Source: Posidonia oceanica (taxonomy: Eukaryota > Streptophyta > Magnoliopsida > Alismatales > Posidoniaceae). From it: a stretch of DNA of 64,000 bases. A program made the translations under genes and the position numbers. This document shows, piece by piece, positions 37,676 through 50,040 of this stretch. Under the pieces are notes generated by a model. That model worked only from the letters and a program-made list of their open reading frames with translations. It ran no database searches and was not told the origin of the DNA. The stretch covers positions 310,001 to 374,000 of the forward strand of contig JAZBRS010000011.1 of NCBI GenBank assembly GCA_037176725.1, read 5' to 3'. Every line of letters begins with the position of its first letter. Position 1 is the stretch's first letter.

Positions 37676-40600
37676 TGTTGACACCCCATTTTGACAGGCT
37701 GAATCAATGGAATCCTTCTAGTGGCTTCTGAACCAAAACCTAGGTCCAAAACCACACCTTTCTCTTCATCCTTCTCTTCAATTCAAGCCCAAAACAAAAC
37801 CTAGAATCACACCCATTTCCTAAACCCAAAAACCATCCAAAAACTATAGCAAAACCCATTCTTCCTAACCTAGAAAATCCACCAAAAAACCCTTAAAATT
37901 TTAAACCAAAACCACTCCCAAAAACCCTAGAAAACCTAGGTAAAACCACTCTTTTTCTATACCCCAAAACCCCTCCAAAAACCCTCCAAAATCCAACTTC
38001 AAACCCTAGGTCAAACACTATAAACCCTAGGCCACACACTCACCAAATCCCACCTCATTTCTAAGCCTTTATCTCCTTCATCCCTCCAAATTATCCGTTT
38101 CTCTCTCCTAAATTATCCTTTTCTCTCTCCTCTCTATCCTCCTTATTCTCCTTCTTTTGCCCCCCTTCTCTCTCTTTTTTTGCTTGGCAGTGGGCCCTCT
38201 TGTGCATGTCTCCTTCCTGTATTTTATCTATATTTTTATTTTATTTTATTTTTATCTTACCCCTTGATTTTCTAATATTTAATTTCTTTACCTCCCTCTC
38301 TTTCTTCTTTCTTTCTCCATTTCTTTCTTTTCCTTTCTTCCACTAAACCTTTAAAAACCTTTAAAACTCTAATTAAAAAGGGAAAACAAAAGAGAAACAA
38401 ACCAAAACTTTAAAAAGAAATAATTAAAAGCTTGGATAAACAATTAAAAGAAAGGCCCAACCAAAACCAACTAAAAGAAAATTAACTAAGAAAGCAATTT
38501 AAAAAAATATATATATAAAAAACAAGAGGAAAATGCTATTAAAAAAACAAAAAAAACAAAAATATAATCAAAACAAACAAAAGCAAGAACCCTATTAAAA
38601 ATAACAACAAATCAAAAACAAATCCTAAAAAAGAAGAAACAATTAAGAAACCCTAACATAAGTATTTGAAAAACAATTAACAAATCTAAAACAATTAAGA
38701 CTTAAAAAACTTAATTAAAAAGAAAAAAGAGGAAAAAACTTAACAAGAAAAACTTAACTTAAAGATAATTAAAAAACCTAACAAACATTTAAAACAAAAT
38801 CAAAAAACAATTTAAAGAAAACTTAAGAAAAATCTTAAAAACTTAAAACAAAAAACTAAAACCCCTCTCAACCCTAATTAACTAATTAAAAACAATCCTT
38901 TAAAAATCTAATTAAAAATCCTAACTTAAAAACAACTACTTTAAAATATTTTCAAAACTTTTTATTTTGTTTTAATTTTCCTTCTTTTTTCTTCCTTACC
39001 TTTTCTTCTTTCTTCCTCCTTCCTTTCTTTCTTATTTCTCCTTTTTTAGCCCAGTCCGGCCCACTCCTACAACCTCCTCCCCTCCTTCGCTTCTTTTCTT
39101 TTTTCTTTCCTTCTTTCTTTCCCGCACGAGCCCGGCCCATTCCTTCCTGCCTGCCTTTCCTCCTCCACCCTTCTTCCCTCCCTTCTTTCTTCTTCCTTCT
39201 TCTCCTTCTGTTTCTCTCCCGCGAGCTGAATAGTGCTCCCTCCTCCTTTTGAAATCAAAACACCCTCTCCATCAGATCGACCTACAGCACCTCTCCTCCT
39301 TCTCCTCTCTCACCTCCTCTCAGTCCATTTTCCGGTGGCATTAACTCCTGTCTCCCTCACCGGTCGCAGCCGTCAGCGACAGTCGCCTCTACGCCGATGG
39401 ATTTGAATTCCATAGCTCGCACGCAGCTCCAATTCTTCCTCCTCTGCCAGAAAATCAGCATCTTCCTCCTCCTTCATTCCCCTGAAACCAGACCTTCAAA
39501 CACCAGCAAATCCCTTCCAAATCCATCCCCGAACTTCACCCAGCACCCAGCATCCTTCTCCAGCCCTCCACGGCTAGCTAACCAACCCAGAAACATCCCC
39601 ACTCACTTGAAATTCCACCACAGCACCTGTCTCCACCCTCCTCAAAATTCCTGACTGCATTGACCTCCATTCCATCCCAAAATCTACCCAGCAACCCACT
39701 GAAACACTACCTTCTCAGACCACCCAAGCCTCAGCCTTCACCCTCACCACAGCTTGAACCCACCACAACAAACACTTCCCCTATTTTCTGCTCAGAAATC
39801 ACCCGACTTGCCAACTTACTTTCCAGACCTACACGACCCAATCTTAGCCTCCAAACACCCTCACCGAACCTCCAGAAGTCCACCGGACCCTTCCATTTGG
39901 CCTAAGGAGCAACAGAAACCACCCCCCACCTCAGGCGATCTCGGGGGAGCGCTCCGGACGTCGAAACTGGTACTTCTTCACACCGTTAGCTTAGATTTCT
40001 ACTCCTCGAACCCTTAGACTAGGATTCCGCCGCCAGTCGCCCGAGGTCAACGCCGTTGCTGACTCGTCTTCTCCGGCGACCTTTGCGCTCGAATTGCTGC
40101 TCCGGCCCCGAAATCGCTTGCCATCGATCGCCTGAGCACCGAGGAGCCTCCAGAAGCGTAGCCCTACCCTCCGTTTCCACCGTCGACGCGCCGATTCTCC
40201 GGTCTGCCTCCAGGAGCTCTGCAGAGCTCTTCCACCCTCTCCGGTCAGCTCCAGCACCCGTCACGGCCCGACGATGCATCTTCAACCTCCGTTTATCTCC
40301 AGCGAAGCTTCCCAGCACCTCAACGCCGCACCAACATCCCTCCTTCTCCGGTACTGAGCTCTAGTTCTCAAAGCTACAGTGTTTCCCTTTTTTTATTTTT
40401 CTTTCGCTTCCTCTGCCGTTATTTTTACTTAGCTTATAAACTTTTCCATTAAATTGCATTTTTGCCTTGCTGTTTTGCCTTTTTGCTTTCCAGGCCTGCC
40501 ATCGTTTAAGAATCATTTAACTTTGGAATAAAAACATTATGAAATTGCATGAAAAACCTATAGTTTTGCTTATTTGCATGTTAATCCTCCTGCTGTATAA

Positions 40601-41019
40601 AAACTTTATTTTGCTTTTATTTTTAGCCCCGCATGTTATTTTTATTACTTATTAGTCCTCTACTATTACAGTTCTTTAGCTTTTCCTTAATTCCAGCCTA
40701 GGTATTTATTTTATTTGCATGTTGGTTCTGCTCTAGTTCAAATAATTTTTCTGTTCTTTATTTTCCAGTCCAGCAATTATTTTATTTTGCATCTAAGTCT
40801 TATGGTTGTTAATTGTCATTTAAATGCCTCTTTTTACCTTATTAAATTGCTTTTTAGTCCTCCTATTTATTTTATTTGCCAGTCAGTCCTCTGTTTAGTT
40901 GATTAACTCATTTAATTTCTTATTTTACTTTATTGTATTGCACTTTTATCCTGTTTTATTTTATTTTTGCACTTTAGTCCTCTATTTGCATTCACAGCAT
41001 CATTTATTTGCTTTTTTTC

Positions 41020-41225
41020 CTTATAAAATTGTATTTTAGCCCCTACATGTTTTAAAATTGCATATTAGTCCACTGTTTGCATTCATAGATCATTTAATTG
41101 CATATTTTTCTTTATGAAATTGCATTTTAGCCCCTGTATGATTTAAACTTGCATTTTAGTCCTCAGCATGTTTAGAAAAATCATTTAACAGCATCTTTAC
41201 CTTATAATATTGCATTTCTGACCCT
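41020..41225 (+). repeat. 90-bp tandem repeat in + 5' LTR, 2-3 units
   Basis: TTTTAGCCCCTACATG and TTTTAGCCCCTGTATG lie about 90 bp apart, with the same flanking ATCATTTAA blocks as in the larger array at 2490-3215. Confidence 0.8.
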
Positions 41226-42109
41226 GCATTTTATTTTAATTGCATCTAGACCCTTAACTTTGCATATAGGCCCTCAACTTTTCAAAAACTTTGCATATAG
41301 GCCCTTAACTTATCAAAAATATTGCATTTAGGTCCTTAACTTTTCTAAAACATTACTTAGGTCATTTTTTGCATTTTTGCATGCATTGCACCCATGCATC
41401 ACTGCATTTAGTTTGTTTGCACACTTTTAAGCACTCCTAGCTCCCATGTATGTGGGAGGACCTGTTTTGCACACCCTAGGACCTCTTTTACACTTAGATC
41501 CCTTCTCTTCCCCTGGCCTTTGCGCCTTCTGCCTTGAAGCCTAATGATCTCTCGATCGGACCGCCGGATCATTGCAACCAAGCTACTTGGATAGCCCCGG
41601 TGGAGCGGACTTCAATGCTGACCAAGTTCACCTCAGATCAGGCTTCAGATCTCCAAGGTAAGTCCTCCTGAACTCCTGCACAACACTTTTGCATACCATT
41701 CGCATTGCATGTATTGTTTTTTCACCTCGTGTTTTCTCGAGCATGTAGGTTAAGACTTCTTCTTCTTGCCTCTCAACTCTATCCCTCTTTTTGCGTACTC
41801 TCAGTGTTTTTGGGTCGAGTTTTCCCTAGATTCACTACTAATTGTGACTTTCTTCCCCCTTTCCCACGATTCGATTGCACCGCGAGCTTTTGGCAGCGTG
41901 CGAGACACATTGTAGGACACTTTGGTGGGAAACAGTCACAGAATAGTGGTGATCCCTCCACTTACCTTCTTTTCCCTTTGTAGGTCTTCACACCTGCATT
42001 GTATGGTCCTTAAGCGGCGTTCGTTCTCACACTTACACCGCTTGCCTCTTCTTACTTGTCTTGCTCTTCCCCTGTGCATCAGCATTGCATGGCTTTTACG
42101 ATGTTTTTG

Positions 42110-42460
42110 CTTTGCCCATTTCTTGCACCGTTTCGCATGCCCGTTTTGTTTCTTGCACCGTTTTACGTGCCGACTTTGTTTCTTGCACCGTTTTACGTGC
42201 CTGCCTTGTTTCTTGCACCGTTTTACGTGCTGGTTTTGTTTCTTGCACCGTTATGCATGCCCGCTTTGTTTCTTGCACCGTTCTGCGTGTCCGCATTGTT
42301 TCTTGCCCCATTTTGCATGCTTGCTTTGTTTCTTGCACCGTTTTGCATGTCTGCTTTGTTTCTTGCACCGCTTTGCATGCCTGCTTTGTTTCTTGCACTG
42401 TTTTGTGTGCCGACTTCCTTTCCTCGCACCGTTTTGCGTGTTTGCTATTGTTTTCTCTTG
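42110..42460 (+). repeat. 30-bp tandem repeat in + 5' LTR, about 11 units
   Basis: Contiguous units of CTTTGTTTCTTGCACCGTTT plus about 10 bp. The phase and flanks are the same as in the other four LTR copies. Confidence 0.92.
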
Positions 42461-42977
42461 CATGTCGCTCGCATTGCCTGGTTTTACCGCTGTTTTGTTT
42501 TATCGCCTGTATTTGCATTTAGGGCAGTGATGCTTACTGCTTGGAGTTCTCACGGACCAGGGTTCACCCGGTTCGGAACACAGACAGCGTTGCTGAGTGC
42601 TTAGATTGCACGTTTAATTTCTTGCATTGCATTTCATCACTTAGAGCACACCAATGAGCATCTAATTAGGCATTCATTGGCACTTAGGCATTCAAAGTCT
42701 GCATTTGCCTACGTATGCGAGCGTGTAAGCCTAGAAAGACCGATTCTTAAGCGTGTCGGGGGTGCCTAACACCTTCCCCGCACATAACAGGAGTCCTTGC
42801 CCTTTCTCTTGGCCTGTAATGACCATATTGCCCTTATCCTAGGCATGAGTCACATCATTTGCATTCATTTGCATCTCTTTTCTTTTTCATTGCATTACAT
42901 TGCATCTTTTGCTTGGTTTTGCGTGTTTATTCACGCATTTCCCCGATTTTCCTTGTCTCCCGACCTAATAGACACGG

Positions 42978-42991
42978 TGGCGACTCTGATT
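42978..42991 (+). other. PBS-like relic inside the LTR
   Basis: TGGCGACTCTGATT matches the first nine bases of the true PBS and lies 175 bp before it. Equivalent sites occur in all LTRs in view: 5030-5043, 63987-64000, and on the minus strand 22736-22750 and about 7262-7271. It may be a former PBS that was taken into the LTR; this is inference. Confidence 0.5.
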
Positions 42992-43152
42992 TGTCTTATC
43001 TTCTTCTTTTCTTTCCTTTTTTCCCTTTTTCAAGTGTTTCTAAGTCAAGTCTTCCTTCTCGGACACAGCTGCTAATTGTGAACCTGATTCTGATCGTTGC
43101 ATGCGAGCTTTGGCAGTGTGCATGGATGATCTGAACATTGGGATTACTATAG

Positions 43153-43170
43153 TGGCGACTCCGCTGGGGA
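43153..43170 (+). other. Primer binding site of the + element
   Basis: TGGCGACTCCGCTGGGGA starts one base after the LTR end and is identical to the site of the minus copy. It is likely primed by tRNA-Arg, as known for Tat/Ogre elements. Confidence 0.92.
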
Positions 43171-44489
43171 TAGACAGACTCTGGCTTTCGTTTTGGCTTC
43201 TTCGCCACTTGGGTTTTGCTGTCTTTGTCTGCCTTGTGCCTTTGTCTGCCTCTTTTGCCTGTTCCTCTATGCCAACTCCTAGCGAGTCGCCTTCTGGCAA
43301 CTCTACTTAGGTTTTGCACCTGCTTCACCTTGGCTTGCTTTGTTGTTTCCTCTGCTTTGCCTGCTTTGGCTCTCTTGCTTGTTTACTTGCTTTATTCTCT
43401 GCTTCTGCTCTTATTTGCTTTACAGCTTACCTGTCTTTACTTTCTTTATCTTATCTGCTTATTACTGCTTGATTTCTCGCATAATGCATGTCTACAAACT
43501 TGTTTGGCAACAATACATGCTTTTTGAATGATGAATGCTTCTTTTACACACTTGCTATGTCACTACACACGCACATGCCCTGTATATATGCCTTTTGAAA
43601 TGATGAATGCTTTCCTTTCACTATCATGCTCACAATCACCTGCACATGCCATGCACTTGCCTTTTGTAGTGATATATGTTATTTGCCTGCCATATCTGGT
43701 TGATTTTCTTCCGTTTTGCACATGTCATGCCTAGGATAGTAGAGACTGTTTGCTTTCCCTATGGCTAACTAAAAATGGCAAGTAAAAAGAACTTCTAGGA
43801 GCAACCAGAGACTTCAAACAAACCTGCACCCCCTTTGAGTTAATAAAACGTGTAAGATAAAAAACTCTAAGCATTTGCATAAGCATCATATAGGGCATGC
43901 ATCCTCTCATCTGAGTCCGCCTATTAGTCTGCGAAGGATGGTCTTGACCTCTTGTTCCACCGCTTTTGGCGTGGCCCAAGTCAGTCGGTCTGTCACCCCT
44001 TGTCCAGGGGTCGTGTCGGTGCTACTGGAGGGTACTACCCACGCTTTTGGTTGGGTCAAGGCCACCAACGCACCACCCTGTTATTACCTCAGCTTTGGCT
44101 AGGAGTTCGACAGGGGACCTGCTTTTTCTAACCTGAGTCGGTGACTCATACACCTGTGAGTACCCAAAGTAGATTACCTACTAGGATACACTAGATGGTG
44201 AAGGAGAGCATGCTAGAAAGCATACATATCATTCATGCCATTTAACTTAACTCATTTGCATCTGTCTTTCAGTTTCTAATCCTTGTTTGCTTCTGTTTGT
44301 GTCAGCAGTGATCGGTAAGCGAGTTCCCTTGTTGGAGCTTGAGTACTGTCCCATTTTGACACCCTTGTTATGACCTTTATTCACGACCATTCCCCTTCTG
44401 TGCTATCCGCATTTGCGACGATAGCTCCTACTAGGACTCGCCCTCTTCATCCCTGTCGCAGCCCTATCCTCACGCGCTCTCGGTCAGCA
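43171..44489 (+). other. 5' leader of the + element
   Basis: An untranslated stretch between PBS and gag, homologous to 21231-22557. It is pyrimidine-rich and has TTTGC/CTTGC runs at first, then a conserved block at 43900-44160. No open frame is supported. Confidence 0.8.
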
Positions 44490-46560
44490 ATGGCCCAGTA
44501 CGTTAGTGAGCCTCTTTTTACTCTTGTCACGGAGGGTGTTTCCACTTCGGCCCCTCCGGTTGCTCCTTCAGTTCCCTTTGTGCCTCCTCTATCGCTAGGG
44601 TTTCCACCCCTGACGCCTCTGGTATCTCAGTTTGTCCTAGGACATTGGCAAGCATCTGTCCCTCCGGATCCGATCGTCGAGTCCATCTTGATGACCGTTA
44701 CTCGTGTTCCGGAGACGCCTTTGGCCCCTCCTTCCTAGGGATACATCACCATTGACATCCCTTCTACCGCTGCTACTACTCTTACTGTAGGACCTGTTCC
44801 TCTGGGACAGTCTGTGTCCGTGCCACTTGCTTCTCAACCCTCGCCGGCACTGCACTTCAGCATTCCCGCTGACGGGACGCCTGAGGCACAGTACCAGTAC
44901 CTGATGGAGCTCGCCCAGAGACTACAGGGCATGGCTCTATTAGTTCATCCCTCCTTCACTCCTATCGCTTCTGAGGTTCCCTTGCGGCCAGTTCCTGCAT
45001 ATCATGCATTTGCCTCTACACCTCCACCTCGACCATCGTCTCAACTACTCTCGGTTCCGACGATGGGGGCCCATTTGCCACCTCCCACAGCACAACACAT
45101 AGCACAGCATGCACCTCCTCCCCCTGGTGGCCAGTCCTTTGGACTGGCTGGAGCCCAGTACCCCACTGGCTTGCTGTCTGACACCCTACCTGGGTAGCAA
45201 CTGGTGCTCCAGCACTCTACACCTTTTACAGCACAGCATGTCATTTATCTTCCTCCTTTGCATCAGGCCCAGAACCCTGCATACATTCCTGCATACACAG
45301 TTCCAGCGCACGGATACGCCGGCCATCGCGTTGCTCCACCAGGCGATGCTATGGTAGATCCAGAGGCGCACTTAGGTGCGACCCATTCGGCATTTGTACT
45401 CACTACCCCTGCCGATCTCTCCCCTATGGCAGCAAATCCAGACCCCATCAATAACCGGATGGACGTCTTGGAGAAGGCACTACGACTAGTGCAGGGTACT
45501 TAGCACCAGACCTACCAGTTCTGGGACCTCTGTTGCTTTCCAAAGGCGATACTCCCACCAAAGTTTAAAATCCCGGACTTCGACAAATATAATGGTAGGG
45601 GCTATCCCGTAGCACATCTGAAGGCGTATTGCGGTGATCTCGCTCAGCTCTAGGCTGACGAGAGGTTGCTGATCCGCCTATTCAAGAAGAGCTTGACCAG
45701 GCCGGTACTCAAGTGGTTCACGTTGCTTGATAAGTCAGCCATCAAGACTTGGAACGACTTTAGTCAGGCGTTCCTGGAACAATACTCCTTCAACCTTGAT
45801 TTGGTTCCAAAGCGCGCAGACCTGATCGCAACCAAGCAGAATCCCAACGAGCCGTTCGGGGAGTACGTCGGCCACTGGCGCGCCCTTGCTTCATAGGTCC
45901 GAGATAGACCCTCTGGCGAGGAGTCTATTGAGATCGTCATTCATGCCATCTCTCGGGGCTCTGCTTAGCATTCAACCTGTCACTACTTTTGCAGCACTAA
46001 TCCGAGCTGGAGCACGCGTGGAGAGTTCTTTGCGGAGTGGCAACTTCCCTACTCTCTCTGCGTTCGCCAAGCAGGCCACGATCAGCAGTAACAGCGCCAA
46101 CAGCAGCACCTCCAACAACAACAGCGGTAGCAGCAACAACCGTTCCAAGAAGAAAGACTCTCCGAAGACCGTTGTTGCATTCGTCGATTCTCCTGCTGCG
46201 CCTGTTCACTTGCAGTCCCGGCCTACCCCAGCTCAGATGGTGTATGCTCCTGCACCTAGGAATCCACCCACACCATAGATCACTACCACCGCTAGACCGG
46301 TCTATCCCGCCACATCGGTTCAGCAAGGCTTATACCCGAGGCAAAGAAGGCCATCCACTGAGAAGCGGAAGTTCGCCCCACTGGTGGAACCGCTCATGGC
46401 CATCTTGCCAAAGGTTGCATCACTCCTGAGATTCCCAGAGGTTCGCCCGCCCCCAAATCCCTTGCCGCATTGGTATAGGCGAACCTCTTTTGCAATTTCC
46501 ATCGAAGTGTCGGGCACTCGACAGACAATTGCTTCACCCTGCGGAATGCTATTCAGGACT
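44490..46560 (+). pseudogene. gag of the + element
   Basis: The ATG at 44490 (MAQYVSEPLFTLV) matches the minus copy. There is a Pro-rich N-terminus, then the capsid core near 45555-45890 (PPKFKIPDFDKYNGRG, AYCGDLAQL, KTWNDFSQAFLEQYSFN). In-frame stops are TAG near 44736, 45195-45197 (shared), 45501, 45651 and 45894-45896 (shared). An 8-nt length difference near 45940 shifts the frame, and a 1-nt loss near 46480 shifts it back, just before the zinc-knuckle-like CX2HX4HX4C at about 46490-46531. The Ser/Asn-rich segment (SSNSANSSTSNNNSGSSN) lies at 46080-46140. Confidence 0.9.
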
Positions 46561-48436
46561 TGATCGAATCGGAAATGATTGTGATCGACACGCACGAGGC
46601 TTCCACTCATGCACACACTCATGCATCTGCTCTTTCAGCTGTTCCCCCTCATTCTGGCATCGTCCGCCAACCTCTACCAAAGCACTCATATCCGGGAGGG
46701 GCGGGAACCGTAGGCATTCACTCTCTTTTCCCTTCTGGGCCTACTACATCTGTGGTAGACCCTTCTGATCTCATCTCTAACATCTCTGAGCCTTTTCCTG
46801 TAGATCTTTATCTTGCGGCTGTTGCCGGCTTCGAGTCGGGAGTTCACATGATCTGACCGCGTGCCAGGCCGGAGCGCCCCTTCGCACCCCCTGCTGTGCT
46901 TCCTTAGGCTCAATCCCCTGTATACCTCCTAGCTAGGGCTCAGCCTAGATCCCCTGTCCATCTCTTAGGATGGCCTCAGTTAGGATCCCCTATACACCTT
47001 CTAGGCAGACCTCAGCGGACCCCTGCCTTCCCACCCCAACAACCTTACCTCTCTCCTCAGTATCCAGTAGGCACCCCTGCAGCCCCTCCTGTGCTCGCAG
47101 CACGTGCTCCTATGGTTATTGATTTAACTCAGGACACCCATCGCATACCCTACAGCTATGCCACAGAAATGTGTGCGGAAGTAACGCGATTGGGGAGGGT
47201 CTACAGACCCCCAGCACTGGTAATTAGGCCAAACTATCCAGAACCTGCTATGCCCCCACCCTCTAGCTAACCCATAGCAGACCAGGCCTCTAACCAACCT
47301 GTAGTAAGTCAAACCTCTGCCCAACCTATAGTAAGCCAGGCCCTTAGCCAATCCCTTGTGACCGTCCCTTTAGAGCCTGCCACCAAGGCCACCCCTCCTA
47401 CTGCCAAGAAAAACCAACCTAAGGCTGACATAACTTCCCAACTTAAGAAGGTTAAAGCCGACATTTCCATTTGGGACCTGATTCACACCTCTGCCGAACA
47501 TCGCGAAGCTTTTCTTCACGTGTTCCAAGCCGCCTGTGTGTCCCAGTCTATTGAGCCTTTAGCCTTGGAAAACATGGTAGGGATGATTGCAAAGCCTCAG
47601 ATCATCTCTTTTATACGTGATGAACTGCCTCCGGTGGGGATTAATCACAACCAACCCTTATTCGTCACGGTTCAGTTCAAAAACTTTCGCATTCCTCTAA
47701 TGCTGGTTGATAACGGGTCAGGCCTTAATGTCTACCCTTTGCGTACTGCAACAAAGCTCGGATTCAAAGCCGAGGATATCACACCAGCTGTAAAAGGAAT
47801 GACAGCTTTTGACAACACCCACCACGACGCTCTAGGAATCTTGATTATTCCTCTTGCCATTGGCCCAGTCGTATTCAATGTAGAATTCTATGTCGTCGAC
47901 TTGAAGCCAAATTTTAACTTCCTGCTTGGGCACCCTTGGCTCCACAAGCATTAGGTCCTTCCCTCGACCCTCCATCGCATGATAAAGTACCGCTGCAGCG
48001 ATGATGTCATTGTCGTCATGGCAGAGAACTTTGAGAAGGAGCGGATCGAGATAGTCTCCCCCGTCTCTTCACAAACCATCCCTTTTGACCCTGAAACTTC
48101 CGATGCTTTGTATCGCGTTAATCGGTGTGAGCCGGTTAACTTCATTCCTGATCTTGAACGTGCCAACTCCTTAGCCGTTCACAACAACCCCTTTCGAATG
48201 GTTGAGAATATATGTCACAGATGGGGTTACATTAAGGATACACCGCTCGGGCGTCACGGCTAGGGGATCGTAGAGCCGATCGTAGCAATGGAGCGGAGCA
48301 AATCAGAAGGCCTGAGTTACGAGCCCAAGCCCAACGAAGATCATTGCTTTCAGTTGAAGGATCAGAAGACGGTCATCCCCAGGGACTACACTAACTCACC
48401 AGTGCAGGTATTCTGGGATCAGCTAATGGTCAAGCC
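46561..48436 (+). pseudogene. Pro-rich segment and aspartic protease of the + element
   Basis: First comes a Pro/Gln-rich segment with stops (46855, near 46904, near 47270). Then the protease frame 47358-47954 has LVDNGSGLNV with the active-site Asp at 47709-47711, followed by ILIIPLAIGPVVFNVEFY and KPNFNFLLGHPWLH. A TAG follows the WLHKH motif where the minus copy has CAG. After it, FDPETSDALYRVNRCEPV and the GIVEPI/GLSYEPKP segment (G-patch-like) continue, with a TAG at about 48262. A 1-nt loss near 48405 shifts the frame into that of the linker and RT. Confidence 0.87.
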
Positions 48437-50040
48437 ATGGTGCTGATAGAAGATTGGGTCTACATTGAGGACTACTACTCGAATGAGGAGCAGTTTGGCG
48501 CAGTAGAGGCAGTCCCAACTGGTGGCAAAGCTCTGATCAGCACAGAGGCACCTCGGTCAGTTTGTTTGGCCCTACCCTCAATAGATACAGCAGATAACTT
48601 AGCAGGCCCTGTGGCAGGACTGACAAGCTTTCACCTTTCTGCAGCCACATTTGTATCACAAGCACAAGCAACAGTGGCAGCTCAGAAGTCAGGGATACCC
48701 CTTCAGGCACAGTCAGCCAGTCTACCTGCAGTCGCAGTCGCATCAGTACCGCTGCCACCCTCTCTGGAGGGACAGTCAGTCAATTCAGCCAGTAGCGCGA
48801 CTCGGCCCACTTCAGCAGCCGTATCACAGAAAATGCAGCCGGCGCAGTCCGCTACACATCTTCCTGCCGCAAAACAGCTACTCTTGTGGCAGGCCCCCAT
48901 GGCGTCAAAGGCCGCACCCTCACTGTCACAACCAGATGCAGAGGTCCAGTTGAGCAGCACAGTCTTCCAACCATTGGGCCCTCAAAAGAGCACCTGTGCC
49001 TACCCTCCAACTGCAGTAGTAACCTTGGCAGCGTACCCATCTGCGACCCCACTGACCAGTCTGTTTGGATCTCCGATCTTGAAGCTGCCGCAACCAGGCG
49101 TGCCAGCGGGCCAGACAATGCAAACATCAAGGGCGGTAATACATCTAGCAGCCGTGCCAGAGCCGCAGGCCCCCGGTGCCTACTACGTCGACTCACCCTC
49201 GGATGAGGAGGAAGGAGTGACGGTAGAAACCCAGGTCGATTCATAGATGGGAGACTTAGAGCTACTTTATCAGGGACAGCTCAAGTCGATAGCAAAGGAC
49301 GTGGCAGAGCACCAAGCTGTAGAAAGGAAAGGGAAAGCCGTGGTTACGGACCCCCCTCCGCAGGAAGACCATGCCTCTATCATGGTCTTAGAAGAAGACT
49401 CAGCAACAATGGACTCCCCTAGACTAGATGAGCTCATTACTCTACAACCAGAAGGCGGGTCTAGGTGGTTTGTGCAGCACATGCCTCACTCGGGCAGTGT
49501 AGCAAGCGGCAGTGCCCAGATCAACCGCCAGTCCAACATACCCTCCACAAGTACACTAGAAGACGCAGAGGAGGAAGCATTAGCAGTCCATGCAGCAACT
49601 GAACCAACAGAGCTAAAAGCAACATCAGAAACAGAGTTATCAGTAGCCTTAGTAGCAGGGCCATCAGCAGTGCCTTTGACAGAATCAGCAGGGCCATCAG
49701 CAAAGTCAGTAACAGAGCACTTAGCAGAATCAGTCAGGCCAGAGCAAGTAGAGGAAGTTGCCAGGACGGAGGTCGTGCACCGAGGCTATAAGAACACTCG
49801 AGTAAGCGTGACCATCCTGAAGTGTCACCAGGGCCAAGCAGAAGAACATATACACTCTTTCGACATCACAAACCCTTCTTTTGAGAAAGAGATCCTCTCG
49901 GAACTTATTGCCTACGGAGAAGAGGATGATACGGGTGAGAACGAGAATGACGAACCATTGCCCGAGTTCCGACCCTATGACGATGATCCAGAAGACCCCA
50001 ACCTGCATGTTGAAGAAGAAACAAAGGTTGTTAATATCGG
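48437..50040 (+). pseudogene. Linker between protease and RT, + element
   Basis: A long low-complexity region rich in Ala, Ser, Pro, Gln and later Glu. It includes YYVDSPSDEEEGVTVETQ, a TAG at 49244-49246 that is TGG in the minus copy, then MGDLELLYQGQLKSIAKD and acidic stretches up to FRPYDDDPEDPNLHVEEE. No fold is recognised. Tat/Ogre elements have a long spacer here, in some of them with an intron; here the frame reads through, so no intron is needed. Confidence 0.75.

Larger units (their letters stand above)
37676..43151 (+). repeat. 5' LTR of the + element, 5.48 kb
   Basis: It runs from TGTTGACACC to ATTACTATA, one base before the PBS. It has an A-rich first kilobase, a polypyrimidine stretch (38960-39230), a C-rich stretch (39480-39910), a GC-rich stretch (40020-40370), a T-rich part with 90-bp repeats, and 30-bp repeats. 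The last base pairs end in TA rather than CA, a likely point mutation. Compared with the 3' LTR it lacks 91 bp at 39433-39443 and about 168 bp near 39940. Confidence 0.93.

Noticed and set aside
30973..37684. Arg/Ser-rich open frames on both strands of the satellite, as possible repeat proteins
   Set aside because: They are explained by a stop-poor 79-bp monomer read in shifting frames; there is no start context, domain or conserved length. The oddity itself is kept as a finding.
44351..44362. CCATTTTGACAC upstream of gag, similar to the LTR start
   Set aside because: The match is short and poorly kept in the minus copy (near 21350), so it is within chance.
48290..50040. An intron between protease and RT, as in some Ogre elements
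   Set aside because: Apart from point stops and one 1-nt loss the frame reads through this region in both copies, so no intron is needed.
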